Counted from the first letter of the stretch, positions 1 to 8,463 are shown. The stretch: DNA of 36,376 nt from Betaproteobacteria bacterium (GCA_028870715.1 JAGWOZ010000009.1:1-36376); one strand, 5' to 3'. Notes: generated by a model not told the origin, from the letters alone. Numbers and translations: made by a program.

Positions 1-712
1 TTACGTGGGCCCGGAGATCGAGAGCCAGCTGCAAGGCTTGGCGCCGGGCTTCGAGCTCGTCAAGGACTATGGTTGGGTGACCATCATCGCCAAGCCTTTG
101 TTCTGGGTGTTGGAGCAAGTTCACAAGGTTCTGGGCAACTGGGGCTGGTCCATCATCGGGCTGACCATTTTGCTGAAGCTGCTGTTTTTCCCGCTCACGG
201 CCGCCAGCTATCGCTCGATGGCGCGCATGAAGGCGGTCGCACCGCGCCTCACCGCGCTGCGTGAGAGGCATAAGGACGATCAGGCGGCGATGAACGCGGC
301 GATGGTGGAGATGTACCGCAAGGAGAAGATCAATCCGCTCGGCGGGTGTCTGCCCATCGTGATCCAGATTCCGGTATTCATCGCGCTGTACTGGGTCCTG
401 CTGTCCAGCGTGGAGCTGCGCGGCGCGCCCTGGCTGGGATGGATCCACGACCTCTCGGCCAAGGATCCGTACTACATCCTGCCGCTCATCATGACCGGAA
501 CATCGTTCCTGCAGGTCAAGCTCAACCCGACGCCCCCGGACCCGATGCAGGCGCGGTTGATGTGGATCATGCCGTTGGCGTTCTCCGTCATGTTCTTCCT
601 GTTCCCTGCGGGGTTGGTGCTGTACTGGCTGACCAACAACATCTTCTCGATCGCGCAGCAGTGGTTCATCAACAAGAAGATGGGCGTGCCGGAATTTTCC
701 GAGCCAAAGTAA
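1..712 (+). CDS. yidC: Membrane protein insertase YidC, C-terminal part (5' end outside window)
   Basis: YidC/Oxa1 insertase, which inserts and folds inner-membrane proteins with or without SecYEG. Only the last ~236 residues are present. The frame is open to the first base of the window, so the GTG at position 5 is an internal valine, not a start. What remains is the conserved 60KD_IMP core: [18 protein letters not shown], then a first transmembrane helix ([17 protein letters not shown]), the cytoplasmic helical hairpin rich in Arg/Lys ([19 protein letters not shown]), the [20 protein letters not shown] helix, and the C-terminal helices ending near [17 protein letters not shown]. The large periplasmic domain expected upstream (family ~550 aa) is cut off by the window edge. 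mnmE follows after 57 bp, the usual order near the replication origin in proteobacteria (rpmH-rnpA-yidC-mnmE). Confidence 0.96.
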   Translation, partial: YVGPEIESQLQGLAPGFELVKDYGWVTIIAKPLFWVLEQVHKVLGNWGWSIIGLTILLKLLFFPLTAASYRSMARMKAVAPRLTALRERHKDDQAAMNAAMVEMYRKEKINPLGGCLPIVIQIPVFIALYWVLLSSVELRGAPWLGWIHDLSAKDPYYILPLIMTGTSFLQVKLNPTPPDPMQARLMWIMPLAFSVMFFLFPAGLVLYWLTNNIFSIAQQWFINKKMGVPEFSEPK

Positions 713-769
713 CCGCAAGAGGGCGGCGCGGGGTGGCACGGCGATCCGTTCTGCACTTGGCCGCACGGC

Positions 770-2200
770 ATGGACGCGCTGGTACGCCGTAACGACCCCA
801 TCGCGGCCATCGCCACGGCCGCCGGGCGTGGCGCCGTTGGCATCGTGCGGGCCTCGGGGCGCGATCTGCGCGAGCTCATGCGTGCACTGTGCGGGCGCGA
901 TCTGGCGCCCCGCCACGCCACGTTGCTGCCGCTGCGCGACGCGCACGACGGCGTCATCGACACCGGCCTTGCCCTGTACTTCCCCGGGCCCCACTCCTAT
1001 ACGGGCGAGGACGTGCTGGAGTTGCAGGTGCACGGAGGCCCGGTGGTGCTGCAGTTGCTGCTGGCGCGCATGCTCGAGCTTGGCGGCAAAGGGGGCATGC
1101 GCGCGGCCGAGCCGGGCGAGTTCACCGAGCGAGCCTTTCTCAACGGAAAGATCGACTTGGCCCAGGCCGAGGCCGTGGCTGATCTGATCGACGCGACGAC
1201 CGAAGCTGCCGCACGTAGCGCCTCGCGCGCCTTGGCGGGAGAGTTTTCACGCGGCGTGCAAGCGCTCGGCGACAACCTCCGCGACTTGCGGGCGTTGGTG
1301 GAGGCGACCCTGGACTTTCCCGAGGAAGACATCGAGTTCGTCCGCGCAGCCGGCGTCGCCGAACGCCTGCGCGGGTTGAGTGGCGACGTGGCCGATATTT
1401 TGGCACGCGCGCGCCAGGGCGCCCTGCTTCGAGAGGGCGTACGGGTGGTGCTGGCGGGCCAGCCCAACGTGGGCAAGAGCTCTTTGCTGAACGCATTGGC
1501 GGGAGCTGAGCTTGCGATCGTGACGGACGTCCCGGGCACCACGCGGGACCGTGTCAGCCAATCCATCCAGATCGAGGGCGTGCCGCTGCACGTCATCGAC
1601 ACCGCGGGCCTGCGCGAGACGCTCGACCAGGTCGAGCGCATCGGGGTTGAGCGCAGCTGGGACGCGATCTCGGATGCAGACGCCGTACTGTTTCTGCATG
1701 ACCTGACCCGCGTTGGCGAAAGCCGCTATGCCGAAGATGAGGCACGGCTCGCCGAGCTGCTGGCAGCGCACGCGCCACGGCACGCTGCGCTGCTGCACGT
1801 ATGGAACAAACTGGATGCACTGGACCCGGGAGAGGCGCCGGCGCGCATCGCCGCATTCGCCCGCCGGCACGGTATGGGCGGCTCCGGCAACGACCTGCTC
1901 CTGTCTGCTCGCAGCCATGCCGGCCTCGATGGACTGCGGCAGGCCTTGCTGCAGGCCTGCGGATGGCAGGCGTGGCCCGAGGGTGTGTTTATCGCGCGCA
2001 CCCGGCATGTGCAGGCGCTCGGGGCTTGTGCGGAGCATCTCCGCGTGGCGCAAGCCTTGCTCGCTGCACCGAACCCCGCGCTCGATCTGCTGGCCGAAGA
2101 ACTCAGACTGGCCCACTGCGAATTGATGGCCATCACCGGTGAAGTGACGGCCGATGCGCTTCTTGGCGATATTTTCAGCCGATTCTGCATTGGCAAGTGA
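770..2200 (+). CDS. mnmE: tRNA uridine-5-carboxymethylaminomethyl modification GTPase MnmE
   Basis: MnmE (TrmE) works with MnmG to install the cmnm5 group on U34 of tRNAs that read NNA/NNG codons. At 476 aa it is of normal length. The N-terminal formyl-THF-binding domain starts at [26 protein letters not shown] central helical region carries an inserted G domain: P-loop GQPNVGKSS near residue 229, switch motif DVPGTTRD, G3 DTAGLR and G4 NKLD. The protein ends in FCIGK, whose cysteine is the conserved C-terminal residue of the family. The ATG at 770 gives the expected N-terminus, although no good Shine-Dalgarno is visible upstream. Its partner mnmG lies 13 kb away on the other strand in this same window. 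Confidence 0.97.
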   Translation: MDALVRRNDPIAAIATAAGRGAVGIVRASGRDLRELMRALCGRDLAPRHATLLPLRDAHDGVIDTGLALYFPGPHSYTGEDVLELQVHGGPVVLQLLLARMLELGGKGGMRAAEPGEFTERAFLNGKIDLAQAEAVADLIDATTEAAARSASRALAGEFSRGVQALGDNLRDLRALVEATLDFPEEDIEFVRAAGVAERLRGLSGDVADILARARQGALLREGVRVVLAGQPNVGKSSLLNALAGAELAIVTDVPGTTRDRVSQSIQIEGVPLHVIDTAGLRETLDQVERIGVERSWDAISDADAVLFLHDLTRVGESRYAEDEARLAELLAAHAPRHAALLHVWNKLDALDPGEAPARIAAFARRHGMGGSGNDLLLSARSHAGLDGLRQALLQACGWQAWPEGVFIARTRHVQALGACAEHLRVAQALLAAPNPALDLLAEELRLAHCELMAITGEVTADALLGDIFSRFCIGK

Positions 2201-2285
2201 ATGCGGGGAACATTCGGGCGAAGACCCGGTCTTACCCGGTTGTGCATGATTCAGGGTACGGTGGCGTCCACCAACGGAGATCGCA

Positions 2286-2549
2286 ATGGGCGAATTCAGC
2301 ATTTGGCATTGGCTTATCGTGTTGGTCATCGTGATGATGGTGTTTGGCACGAAAAAGCTCAAGAACATCGGTACGGATCTGGGCCAGGCCGTCAAGGGAT
2401 TCAAGGACGGCATGCGCGATGCCGAGGCCAGCGAGCCGCCGCCCGCTGCGTCACCCGCACAGGCCACGCAGCTGCCGCGGCCGATGGGAGAGGCGATGGG
2501 CGAAGTCGGTCAATCGGCGGCGGCCGCGTCGGGACGCAAGGCGAACTGA
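2286..2549 (+). CDS. tatA: Sec-independent protein translocase subunit TatA/TatE
   Basis: Small pore-forming subunit of the twin-arginine translocase, 87 aa. It has the family layout: a short N-terminal membrane helix ([16 protein letters not shown]), the FG hinge, then an amphipathic helix ([21 protein letters not shown]), followed by a flexible Ala/Pro-rich tail. The ATG is preceded by ACGGAGA at a suitable distance. No tatB or tatC is adjacent, so this is a solitary tatA-type gene behind mnmE; it could be a TatE-like second copy or the main TatA with tatBC elsewhere. A twin-arginine substrate candidate, the ferritin-like protein at 27005-27583, is in the same window. Confidence 0.93.
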   Translation: MGEFSIWHWLIVLVIVMMVFGTKKLKNIGTDLGQAVKGFKDGMRDAEASEPPPAASPAQATQLPRPMGEAMGEVGQSAAAASGRKAN

Positions 2550-2555
2550 GGCGGA

Positions 2556-2578
2556 GCAAGCGGCCGCGCGCTGCTTGC
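2556..2578. terminator. Hairpin between convergent tatA and dehydrogenase genes
   Basis: GCAAGC (2556-2561) pairs with GCTTGC (2573-2578) around a GC-rich loop with further GCG/CGC pairing inside. It fills the 29-bp gap between two convergent genes and could end transcription in both directions. No T-tract follows, so it is only a candidate. Confidence 0.35.
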
Positions 2579-3586
2579 CTAGCGCAGGTGGTCGAGCGCT
2601 TGCGGGTTCAGAAGGTCGGCGGTGTCGCCCGCGGAAAAGCGACCGATCGCCGCAAAGGCCTGCCCGAACAGGTGCTCGTAATGCTCCAGTTCGACATAGC
2701 CGATGTGCGGCGTACAGATGGCGTTTTCCAAGCGCAGCAGGGGATTTCCCCGCATGATGGGTTCGGCCTCGAACACGTCAACCGCGGCCATGCCCGGACG
2801 GCCACGGTTGAGCGCGGAAACCAGGGCGTCGGGAGCGATGAGTTCGGCGCGCGCCGTGTTGACCAGGATGGCCTGCGGTTTCATGTGGGAGAGCTCACTG
2901 AGCGTGACGACGCCCCGCGTGGCTTCGGTCAAACGCAGGTGCAAGCTGAGGATGTCGCTTTCGATGAACAGCGCCTCGCGGGTCGCCGCCACATCCAGGC
3001 CCGATTGGGCCGCGGCCGCGCGCGATGCCTCGCTGCCCCAGACAAGCACGTGCATTCCAAAGGCCTTGCCATAGCCGGCCACGATGCGCCCGATGCGTCC
3101 ATAGCCCCAGATGCCGAGCGTCTTGCCCGCCAGGCGCTGGCCTAAACCGAAATTCACCGGCATGGACTGGGATTTGAGCCCTGGCTGCTGCCACGCGCCT
3201 TGCTTGAGGTTGGCAACGTATTGGGGGATGCGGCGCATGGCCGACATGATGAGCGCCCAGGTGAATTCGGCGGTCGGTGCGGGGTCGCCTTTGCCCTCGA
3301 TGACAGCGATGCCCAGCGCGGTGCAGGCGTCGACATCCACATGGGCGCCAACGTGGCCCGTTTGTACGACCAGTTTGAGCTTGGGGCATTTGTCCAGCAC
3401 CGCACGGCTGAGCGCGGTGCGCTCACGGTTGAGGACCACCACCTGCGCGTCGCGCAGGCGCACGGCGAGCTGGCCGGCGCCCTTGACGTTGTTGTTGAAC
3501 ACCTTGACGTCATGCCCGCTCAGGGTCGCAAAGCAGGCGAGCTTGCGCACGGCGTCTTGGTAGTCATCCAGAATCACGATCTGCAT
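2579..3586 (-). CDS. D-2-hydroxyacid dehydrogenase family protein
   Basis: NAD(P)-dependent D-isomer-specific 2-hydroxyacid dehydrogenase, 335 aa; the substrate cannot be told from sequence (phosphoglycerate, hydroxypyruvate/glyoxylate and other 2-keto acids are used in the family). The N-terminal catalytic lobe starts at MQIVILDDYQDAVRKL. The Rossmann lobe has the GKTLGIWGYGRIG dinucleotide motif. The catalytic trio is visible: Arg in LVNTARAELI, Glu in VDVFEAEP and His in CTPHIGY. An upstream ATG at 3640 would add 18 residues unlike the family, so the ATG at 3586 was chosen. The gene faces the CoxG-like gene divergently across a 240-bp gap and converges with tatA. Confidence 0.9.
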   Translation of the reverse strand: MQIVILDDYQDAVRKLACFATLSGHDVKVFNNNVKGAGQLAVRLRDAQVVVLNRERTALSRAVLDKCPKLKLVVQTGHVGAHVDVDACTALGIAVIEGKGDPAPTAEFTWALIMSAMRRIPQYVANLKQGAWQQPGLKSQSMPVNFGLGQRLAGKTLGIWGYGRIGRIVAGYGKAFGMHVLVWGSEASRAAAAQSGLDVAATREALFIESDILSLHLRLTEATRGVVTLSELSHMKPQAILVNTARAELIAPDALVSALNRGRPGMAAVDVFEAEPIMRGNPLLRLENAICTPHIGYVELEHYEHLFGQAFAAIGRFSAGDTADLLNPQALDHLR

Positions 3587-3727
3587 GGCGTAACTGTAGC
3601 GGCCAACGCGCCGCGTGTCCTCATGGTGGGTGGCAGGCACGGCTTCAGACGGTCGCCAGTGGACCGCTCGAGGAGTGATTGGATGAAATCCCTAAAAGGA
3701 CTTTCCCGCAGTTTGTTGCACTGCAGC

Positions 3728-3757
3728 TTGAAAGTGGGGGTGTCCAGGGAATATAAG
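3728..3757 (+). promoter_or_regulatory. Sigma-70-type promoter of the CoxG-like gene
   Basis: TTGAAA (3728-3733) and TATAAG (3752-3757) separated by 18 bp. The predicted transcript would start near 3764, just upstream of the inverted repeat at 3771-3797 and ~63 nt before the start codon at 3827. Confidence 0.5.
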
Positions 3758-3770
3758 TACACATTAATAC

Positions 3771-3797
3771 TGCAACGTGCGCGCCGCGCGCGTTGCA
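3771..3797. repeat. 27-bp near-perfect inverted repeat in the leader of the CoxG-like gene
   Basis: TGCAACG at 3771-3777 mirrors CGTTGCA at 3791-3797, and the GC-rich interior continues the symmetry with one T/G imperfection. It lies between the predicted transcription start and the start codon, so it could be an operator or a hairpin in the 5' leader. Confidence 0.5.
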
Positions 3798-3826
3798 CCG
3801 GTCCCTCTTCCATTAGCGAGAACACC

Positions 3827-4393
3827 ATGGACGTCCAAGGCAAACGCACCATTCCGCTGACGCCAGCCCAAACTTGGGAAGCGTTGAACTCCACCCAGAT
3901 GCTCAAGTCCTGCATTCCAGGCTGTGAATCGGTCACACAAACCGGCGAAGGGCAGTTTGAGGTGGTGCAGGTGCTCAATATCGCGAACTACAAGACCCGG
4001 TTTTCCAGCACGCTCACGCTGGAGGATGTCAACCCGCCACACAGCTACGTCCTGCGGTTCGAGGGCAATGGGGGCAATGCCGGCTTCGGCCTTGGGCGTG
4101 CATTGATCGCATTGCAGCCCACCGACGGCGGCACGCAGATGAACTACCAGGCCAGCGCCGAGGTCGGTGGCGCAATCGCGCAGATGGGACAAAGTGCGGT
4201 GGATCTGGCGGTCAAGGGGCTGATCGAAGATTTTTTCAGCCGCTTCGAGCGCAACGCGCGCGGCGACGAGTCCATCCGGATGCCCGGCAGCATGGTCGAG
4301 CGCCTGTGGTTCATGATGCCGCCTTGGGCATGGGCCATTTCAACCCTGGTGGCCGTCTTCATCATTTACTGGGGCATGCACGGCACGTGGTAA
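3827..4393 (+). CDS. CoxG-like SRPBCC protein with C-terminal membrane anchor
   Basis: CO dehydrogenase subunit G family (SRPBCC/START-like fold), 188 aa. The N-terminus MDVQGKRTIPLTPAQTWEAL and the IPGCESV stretch near residue 30 are typical of the family. Residues ~1-150 form the ligand-binding domain. The end of the protein has a hydrophobic helix (MMPPWAWAISTLVAVFIIYW) that would anchor it in the inner membrane, as described for CoxG of carboxydotrophs, where it recruits CO dehydrogenase to the membrane. No coxMSL or other molybdo-flavoprotein gene is next to it, so its partner is unknown. The larger open frame starting at 3200 is antisense to the dehydrogenase; the ATG at 3827 is chosen by homology to the family N-terminus. 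Confidence 0.86.
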   Translation: MDVQGKRTIPLTPAQTWEALNSTQMLKSCIPGCESVTQTGEGQFEVVQVLNIANYKTRFSSTLTLEDVNPPHSYVLRFEGNGGNAGFGLGRALIALQPTDGGTQMNYQASAEVGGAIAQMGQSAVDLAVKGLIEDFFSRFERNARGDESIRMPGSMVERLWFMMPPWAWAISTLVAVFIIYWGMHGTW

Positions 4394-4427
4394 GCGGGCA
4401 TGGCAGCGCCGGCTCAACGGCGCTGCG

Positions 4428-5099
4428 TCAGGACGCTGCCGGATCACCCGTCGGCGGGGGCCCGGCATCCTGGGCGTGCAACGCCAGCTGCGCATCGTCC
4501 TGCAAAATGTTTTCCAGCTCCGCCCGGGCGCTTTTCGAGAGCGCAATCAGTGCCGACTGATCATGCGAGACCGCCTGTTGGCGCTCGAGCAGGCGTTCGT
4601 CATGCGCTGCAAACAGGTTGGCGATGCGCTGCACATTCAGCCCCGGCCGTATGGCCTGCAGCGCCTGCTTGCCCATCTCGACGCTCGACCACCACGTCTC
4701 GCGCGTTGCATTGCGCACGCCGAGTTCTCGCAGCCGCATGAGGTGGGCACGATTGCGCGCGCGGGCCAGCAGCGGCACTTCGGGGAAATGCCGGCGCATG
4801 AGCTCAGCAATCTTCACGCTGGCCTCGACGTCGTCTACGGCAAGAACGAACAGCTTGGCTTCGCCCACGTGCGCGGCGCGCAGCAAGGCCAGCCGGCTTG
4901 CGTCACCGTAGTAAATCTTGTTGCCGAACCTGCGCACGAAATCCACCTGCTCGGGGCTCGCATCCAGCGCCGTGAAGGCAATGCCCTGCGCATTGAGCAT
5001 GCGGCCTACCACCTGCCCCACGCGGCCAAACCCGGCAATGACCACCGCCTCTCCCGGGGTGTCGATGGGGCTGAAGGGAGGGGCTTCGCGCTCTCGCAT
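4428..5099 (-). pseudogene. Kef-type antiporter, detached C-terminal TrkA-N (RCK) domain
   Basis: This frame encodes the cytoplasmic nucleotide-binding part of a KefB/KefC-type K+/H+ antiporter. It has the Rossmann motif AVVIAGFGRVGQVVGRML, then FGNKIYYGDASRLALLRAAHVGEAKLFVLAVDD, and the helical region with LMRLRELGVRNATRETWWSS. In complete Kef proteins it follows the membrane domain directly. Here the membrane domain ends at a TGA at 5111-5113 in another frame, while this frame is open through DRLIKPWMRERE across the junction. The first ATG after the break is at 5099, giving 223 aa, and a separate subunit starting there is possible. A one-base loss at about 5110-5125 (real or a sequencing error) is the simpler explanation. 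The intact fusion would be ~600 aa, the family's normal size. Confidence 0.75.
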
Positions 5100-5110
5100 C
5101 CACGGCTTGA

Positions 5111-6226
5111 TCAGTCTGTCTGCAGCATCAGCAAAAACGGAGCCAGGGCCATGGACACCGCCACAGCCGCCGTCAGGAGCTCCACCGTGGCCCTGTGCAG
5201 CAGCCCTCCGGCGCCGGCGTTGGCCAGCAGCACGAATGCGAACTCGCCACCGCAGGCGAGAAAAATCGCCAGGGTCAAGCTGGTTGCCGTGTCCCCGCCG
5301 ACCGCGCGGCGCCAAACGAACAGCATGCAGGCCTTGAGCAGCAGGATGCCGACGCCCAGACCGACGACAAGAAATGGCTGCGCGGCGAGCAAGGGGAGTT
5401 GGATTCCCATCCCCACGGCGATGAAGAACAAACCGAGCAGGAGGGATTCGAAGGGTTCGATCGCGGCTTCGAGTTCATGGCGAAACTCGGAGTCTGCCAA
5501 CAGGACGCCGGCCAGGAATGCGCCGAGTGAGGCGGACAAACCTACCGAACTGAGGCCCACCGCAATGCCCACGGCGCCCAACAGGGCGGCCGCTGCAAAC
5601 AGTTCGCGGTTTCCGCTCCCGAATCGCGCAACGTAGCGGAACATCGTGGCCAACACCGGCCTTCCGAGGACGGCGAGCAGCCCGAGTGCAGCCAGCGCCG
5701 ACCAGCCCGGGGGCTTGCCGCCTGCGCCTGCGAGGGCCAGAAGGGCGAGGATCGGAATGACGCTGACGTCCTGGAACAGCAAAATCGCGAACGACTCGCG
5801 CCCGAAGCGCGTGGTGAGTTCACGCCGCTCGGCAAGGAGCGGCAGGATGTAGGCGGTGGATGACATGGCGATGGCCACACCGACCAGCGCCGCTGCGGCC
5901 CGGCCAAGCCCGAAAACCGTGGCCAATGCGGCGACCGGAAGCGCAACACCAGCCATTTGCAGCGTACCCAGGCCGAAGACCTGGCGTCTGAGTGCCCACA
6001 GCCGGCTGGGTTGCAGCTCCAGGCCAATGAGAAACATCAGCAGCGTGACGCCGAGCGCTGCGGTGTGCAGGATTGCATCGGGTTGGCTGTCCACGCGCAG
6101 CCCATAGGGGCCGACGGCCATGCCCGCCACCAAATAGCCCAACACCGATCCCAAGCCCATGCGCTTGAAGAGCGGGACGAGCAGCACCGCGGCGGCCAGC
6201 AGGATGAGAAATGCGGTGGCAGACAT
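5111..6226 (-). CDS. Kef-type K+/H+ antiporter, membrane domain (reading frame ends early)
   Basis: Monovalent cation:proton antiporter-2 (CPA2) transmembrane domain, 371 aa with about 12 hydrophobic segments, starting MSATAFLILLAAAVLLVPLF. The segment RHELEAAIEPFESLLLGLFF corresponds to the regulatory loop and following helix of KefB/KefC, in which an acidic HELE...IEPF motif takes part in glutathione-adduct gating. It ends ALAPFLLMLQTD-stop, where homologues continue into a linker and the TrkA-N domain; that continuation is found at once in the neighbouring frame (4428-5099). No slippery heptamer is seen at the junction. If not reunited by frameshifting, the protein would lack its nucleotide-binding gate. 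The ArsR gene at 6340-6687 is upstream on the same strand, with a hairpin between them. Confidence 0.88.
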   Translation of the reverse strand: MSATAFLILLAAAVLLVPLFKRMGLGSVLGYLVAGMAVGPYGLRVDSQPDAILHTAALGVTLLMFLIGLELQPSRLWALRRQVFGLGTLQMAGVALPVAALATVFGLGRAAAALVGVAIAMSSTAYILPLLAERRELTTRFGRESFAILLFQDVSVIPILALLALAGAGGKPPGWSALAALGLLAVLGRPVLATMFRYVARFGSGNRELFAAAALLGAVGIAVGLSSVGLSASLGAFLAGVLLADSEFRHELEAAIEPFESLLLGLFFIAVGMGIQLPLLAAQPFLVVGLGVGILLLKACMLFVWRRAVGGDTATSLTLAIFLACGGEFAFVLLANAGAGGLLHRATVELLTAAVAVSMALAPFLLMLQTD

Positions 6227-6250
6227 GGCCCGATGGTAGGGCCAACCGCA

Positions 6251-6271
6251 GCGCGCCCTTCAAAGGCGCGC
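6251..6271. terminator. GC-rich hairpin between arsR and kef
   Basis: GCGCGCC (6251-6257) and GGCGCGC (6265-6271) form a 7-bp perfect stem with a CTTCAAA loop, downstream of the ArsR stop and upstream of the antiporter start on the minus strand. There is no T-tract, so it may be a weak terminator or just a leader hairpin. Confidence 0.35.
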
Positions 6272-6339
6272 CTGGGCTCAGGCGTCGTGCGACTGGCGCG
6301 AAGGGCGTGTGGCTTGCGCGCGGGTGGCCGCAGCCTGCG

Positions 6340-6687
6340 CTACGGGGACAGTTCTCCGCATAGCGCGCGCACGACCGCCATGACCTGTGGTGTCTTGATG
6401 CGGTAGTGCACGAAGCGGCCGTGGCGCTCGGCGTCGACGATATTCTCGGCGCGCAGCCGCGAGAGTTGCTGCGACAAGGCGGCCTGACGCATGCCCACAG
6501 CATGCTCGAGATCGCGAACACACATCGGCCCATCGATGAGCAGGCAAAGAATGCACAAGCGCTCCCGATGCGCCATGGCTTTGAGCACGCGCACGGCCAG
6601 CGTACCCGAATGACCGCCCAATTGCTGGGCGCGCTGGGCACCCAGCTCGGGGTGTACGGATGTCGGGCTTTGTGCAACGAGGGTCAT
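6340..6687 (-). CDS. ArsR/SmtB-family regulator with BigR/SqrR-like cysteines
   Basis: Winged-helix repressor of 115 aa. The core runs VLKAMAHRERLCILCLLIDG (residues 35-53), the recognition helix region is RQAALSQQLSRLRAENIV, and the wing is RHGRFVHYRI. Cysteines lie at 45, 48, 56 and 110. From family knowledge, the persulfide-sensing repressors BigR and SqrR use one cysteine in this early helix and one near the C-terminus. Aligned by eye through the RL...DG segment, Cys48 falls on the first of these, and Cys110 lies about one helical turn before the second. This suggests a thiol or reactive-sulfur sensor rather than an arsenic or zinc sensor, but it is inference. The gene is divergent from the MFS transporter (131-bp gap) and may regulate it, itself, or the downstream antiporter. 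Confidence 0.85.
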   Translation of the reverse strand: MTLVAQSPTSVHPELGAQRAQQLGGHSGTLAVRVLKAMAHRERLCILCLLIDGPMCVRDLEHAVGMRQAALSQQLSRLRAENIVDAERHGRFVHYRIKTPQVMAVVRALCGELSP

Positions 6688-6818
6688 GCGAGCAAGTCTA
6701 TGGAGGTGTTCTTGAAGTTGTTTTGACGCAGGGCAAGTTTTTTGCAGTGCGCGGCGACTTCCGCTGCCTTATGCGCCCTGTGGCAAGCGCTGCTAGAGTT
6801 CGGGTCGGTCCCTCGCTC

Positions 6819-8132
6819 ATGCCTGAACTCACGCCGCTCCCCGCTCATCCCCCGCTGCGCCTTGCGCTGGGCATGTGGGCGCTTGCGGCGGCGGCATACA
6901 TGGCCGGGTTTTTCCTGCGGGTGACGCCCGGCGTGTTGAACGGTCCGCTGATGCGCGACTTTCATCTCAATGCCGCGCAGCTTGGCAACCTGGCCTCGTT
7001 CTATTTTTATTTTTACGCTGCGTCGCAGATTCCCACCGGCATCGCCAATGATCGGTGGGGTCCGAAGGCGCTCATCGTGTTTGGCACCCTGCTGACCGGG
7101 CTGGGGACCCTGCTATTTGCGGCTGCGCCGAACTATGCGGTGGCGCTCGTGGCCCGCGGCATGATCGGCCTGGGCCACGGTGTGGCATGGGTTTCGCTGC
7201 TGGAGGTTTCCGCTCGCTGGTTCGCCCCACGGGTATTTGGCACCATGTCGGGACTGTCGCTATCGGCCGGAACGCTCGGTGCGGTGCTGGCGCAGGCGCC
7301 GCTGCTGGCCATGAGCCGGTTAATGGGCTGGCGTTGGACACTGGCTGGCGTGGGGATCGTCTGCCTCGTGCTCGCGCTGCTCGCCTGGCGCACCATACGC
7401 AATTCACCGCACGAGCGTGGATACCGCGACTGGCTGCCGTCCCACGCTCCAACCTCGGCACGCGAGGTGCTGCGAGGCCTGCGCGCGGTCTGGCGTTGGC
7501 GCAACACGGCATTGCTCTTCGTGGCACCCAGCGGCATATGCGGCGCCTTCCTGACCTTCACGACGCTTTGGGGTGCGCCATTCTTGGAGCAGCACCGGGG
7601 CATGAGTGGCGAGCGGTCGTCCTGGGTCATCGCAGCCATGCTCGTTGGATTCTCGGTGGGGAGCATCGTTTGGGGCCGGCTGTCGGACCGGCTGCGCCTG
7701 CGCAAGCTGCCCTACGTGATCGGAGGCACGCTGACGCTGGCCGGATTTGCGCTGCTCACCCTGTGGCCGCAGGCGCCGGCGGGTCTGCTCTTGCCAGTCC
7801 TGCTTGCGAGCGCCGTGGGCGCCGGATCGATGGTCGTCGGCTTCGCTTGGGCAAAGGAATCGGTACCGCAGGACCTCGCAGGCACGGCCACCGGGGTGCA
7901 TAACACCGGCGTCATGGTGGGAGCGCTGATTCAGCTTCCCCTGTTGGGCTGGGTGTTGGATGCGTTGTGGACGGGACGCAGCCTCGCCGGCGTGCGGCAG
8001 TACGAGCTGCACGCCTTCCAGATGGCGTTTGGGGTGCTGATGGTCTGGGTCGCGGTAGCCCTGCTGTGCGTGCTTTTGGCCCGGGAAACCCACGCACAAC
8101 CCCACGCGCATGCATCGCAAAGGTCCCGGTAG
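6819..8132 (+). CDS. Major facilitator superfamily transporter
   Basis: Secondary transporter of 437 aa with about 12 membrane helices in two halves joined by a loop at residues ~190-225 (NSPHERGYRDWLPSH). The MFS signature after helix 2 is NDRWGPK, and the repeat in the second half is WGRLSDRLRLRK. Helix 4 carries the RGMIGLGHGVAW stretch. The family resembles nitrate/nitrite- or sugar-phosphate-type porters in general pattern, but the substrate cannot be assigned. The ATG at 6819 is chosen because the longer frame from 6660 runs through the arsR promoter region. It is divergent from the ArsR gene and converges with the DUF3567 gene. Confidence 0.9.
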   Translation: MPELTPLPAHPPLRLALGMWALAAAAYMAGFFLRVTPGVLNGPLMRDFHLNAAQLGNLASFYFYFYAASQIPTGIANDRWGPKALIVFGTLLTGLGTLLFAAAPNYAVALVARGMIGLGHGVAWVSLLEVSARWFAPRVFGTMSGLSLSAGTLGAVLAQAPLLAMSRLMGWRWTLAGVGIVCLVLALLAWRTIRNSPHERGYRDWLPSHAPTSAREVLRGLRAVWRWRNTALLFVAPSGICGAFLTFTTLWGAPFLEQHRGMSGERSSWVIAAMLVGFSVGSIVWGRLSDRLRLRKLPYVIGGTLTLAGFALLTLWPQAPAGLLLPVLLASAVGAGSMVVGFAWAKESVPQDLAGTATGVHNTGVMVGALIQLPLLGWVLDALWTGRSLAGVRQYELHAFQMAFGVLMVWVAVALLCVLLARETHAQPHAHASQRSR

Positions 8133-8139
8133 ACAACAG

Positions 8140-8162
8140 GGCCGGCCTTAGAGAGGCCGGCC
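8140..8162. terminator. Perfect 9-bp-stem hairpin between convergent genes
   Basis: GGCCGGCCT (8140-8148), loop TAGAG, AGGCCGGCC (8154-8162). It sits 7 bp after the MFS stop and 16 bp beyond the DUF3567 stop. The position fits a bidirectional terminator, although no T-tract follows on either strand. Confidence 0.55.
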
Positions 8163-8178
8163 GGTGCCCGGCTGCAGG

Positions 8179-8463
8179 TCAGTGCGCGTGCAGGTTCTGG
8201 CGCGACAGGGCCGAAAAACCATCCAGGAATTCGTCGATGTCATCGGTCGTTGGCGAGTTCGCCATGAGGCTTTGCACGCGCTCACGGAATCCGTCGGCCA
8301 CGGGGCCGTCGATGAAGATTTCCTTGCGGGCGAATTTGTCGACGATTTCAAAGCCGCCATGCCGCGCCGTGTCGTTGGTCTCAGCGCGCTTTTCCATGAC
8401 GCGATCGGCCCAGTCGAGCTGGAAAACGCAAAAAGCATCGGAATCGTAAATCATGGTTTGCAT
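8179..8463 (-). CDS. DUF3567 family protein
   Basis: Small soluble protein of 94 aa, starting MQTMIYDSDAFCVFQLDW and continuing with GGFEIVDKFARKEIFIDGPVADGFRERVQ. This pattern matches the betaproteobacterial DUF3567 family, whose function is not known. The acidic central part (SPTTDDIDEFLDGF) and absence of a signal peptide suggest a cytoplasmic role. An upstream in-frame start at 8538 would add 25 residues of low-complexity sequence unlike the family, so the ATG at 8463 is preferred. The gene is monocistronic by layout; 279 bp separate it from the DUF3108 gene upstream, in which nothing else was recognised. Confidence 0.85.
   Translation of the reverse strand: MQTMIYDSDAFCVFQLDWADRVMEKRAETNDTARHGGFEIVDKFARKEIFIDGPVADGFRERVQSLMANSPTTDDIDEFLDGFSALSRQNLHAH

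Noticed and set aside
5105-5130. Programmed -1 frameshifting that would join the two Kef frames
   Set aside because: The zero-frame codons here (ccg ttt ttg ctg atg ctg cag) do not form an X-XXY-YYZ slippery heptamer at the junction, and no obvious pseudoknot was seen. A missing base or a true break is simpler.
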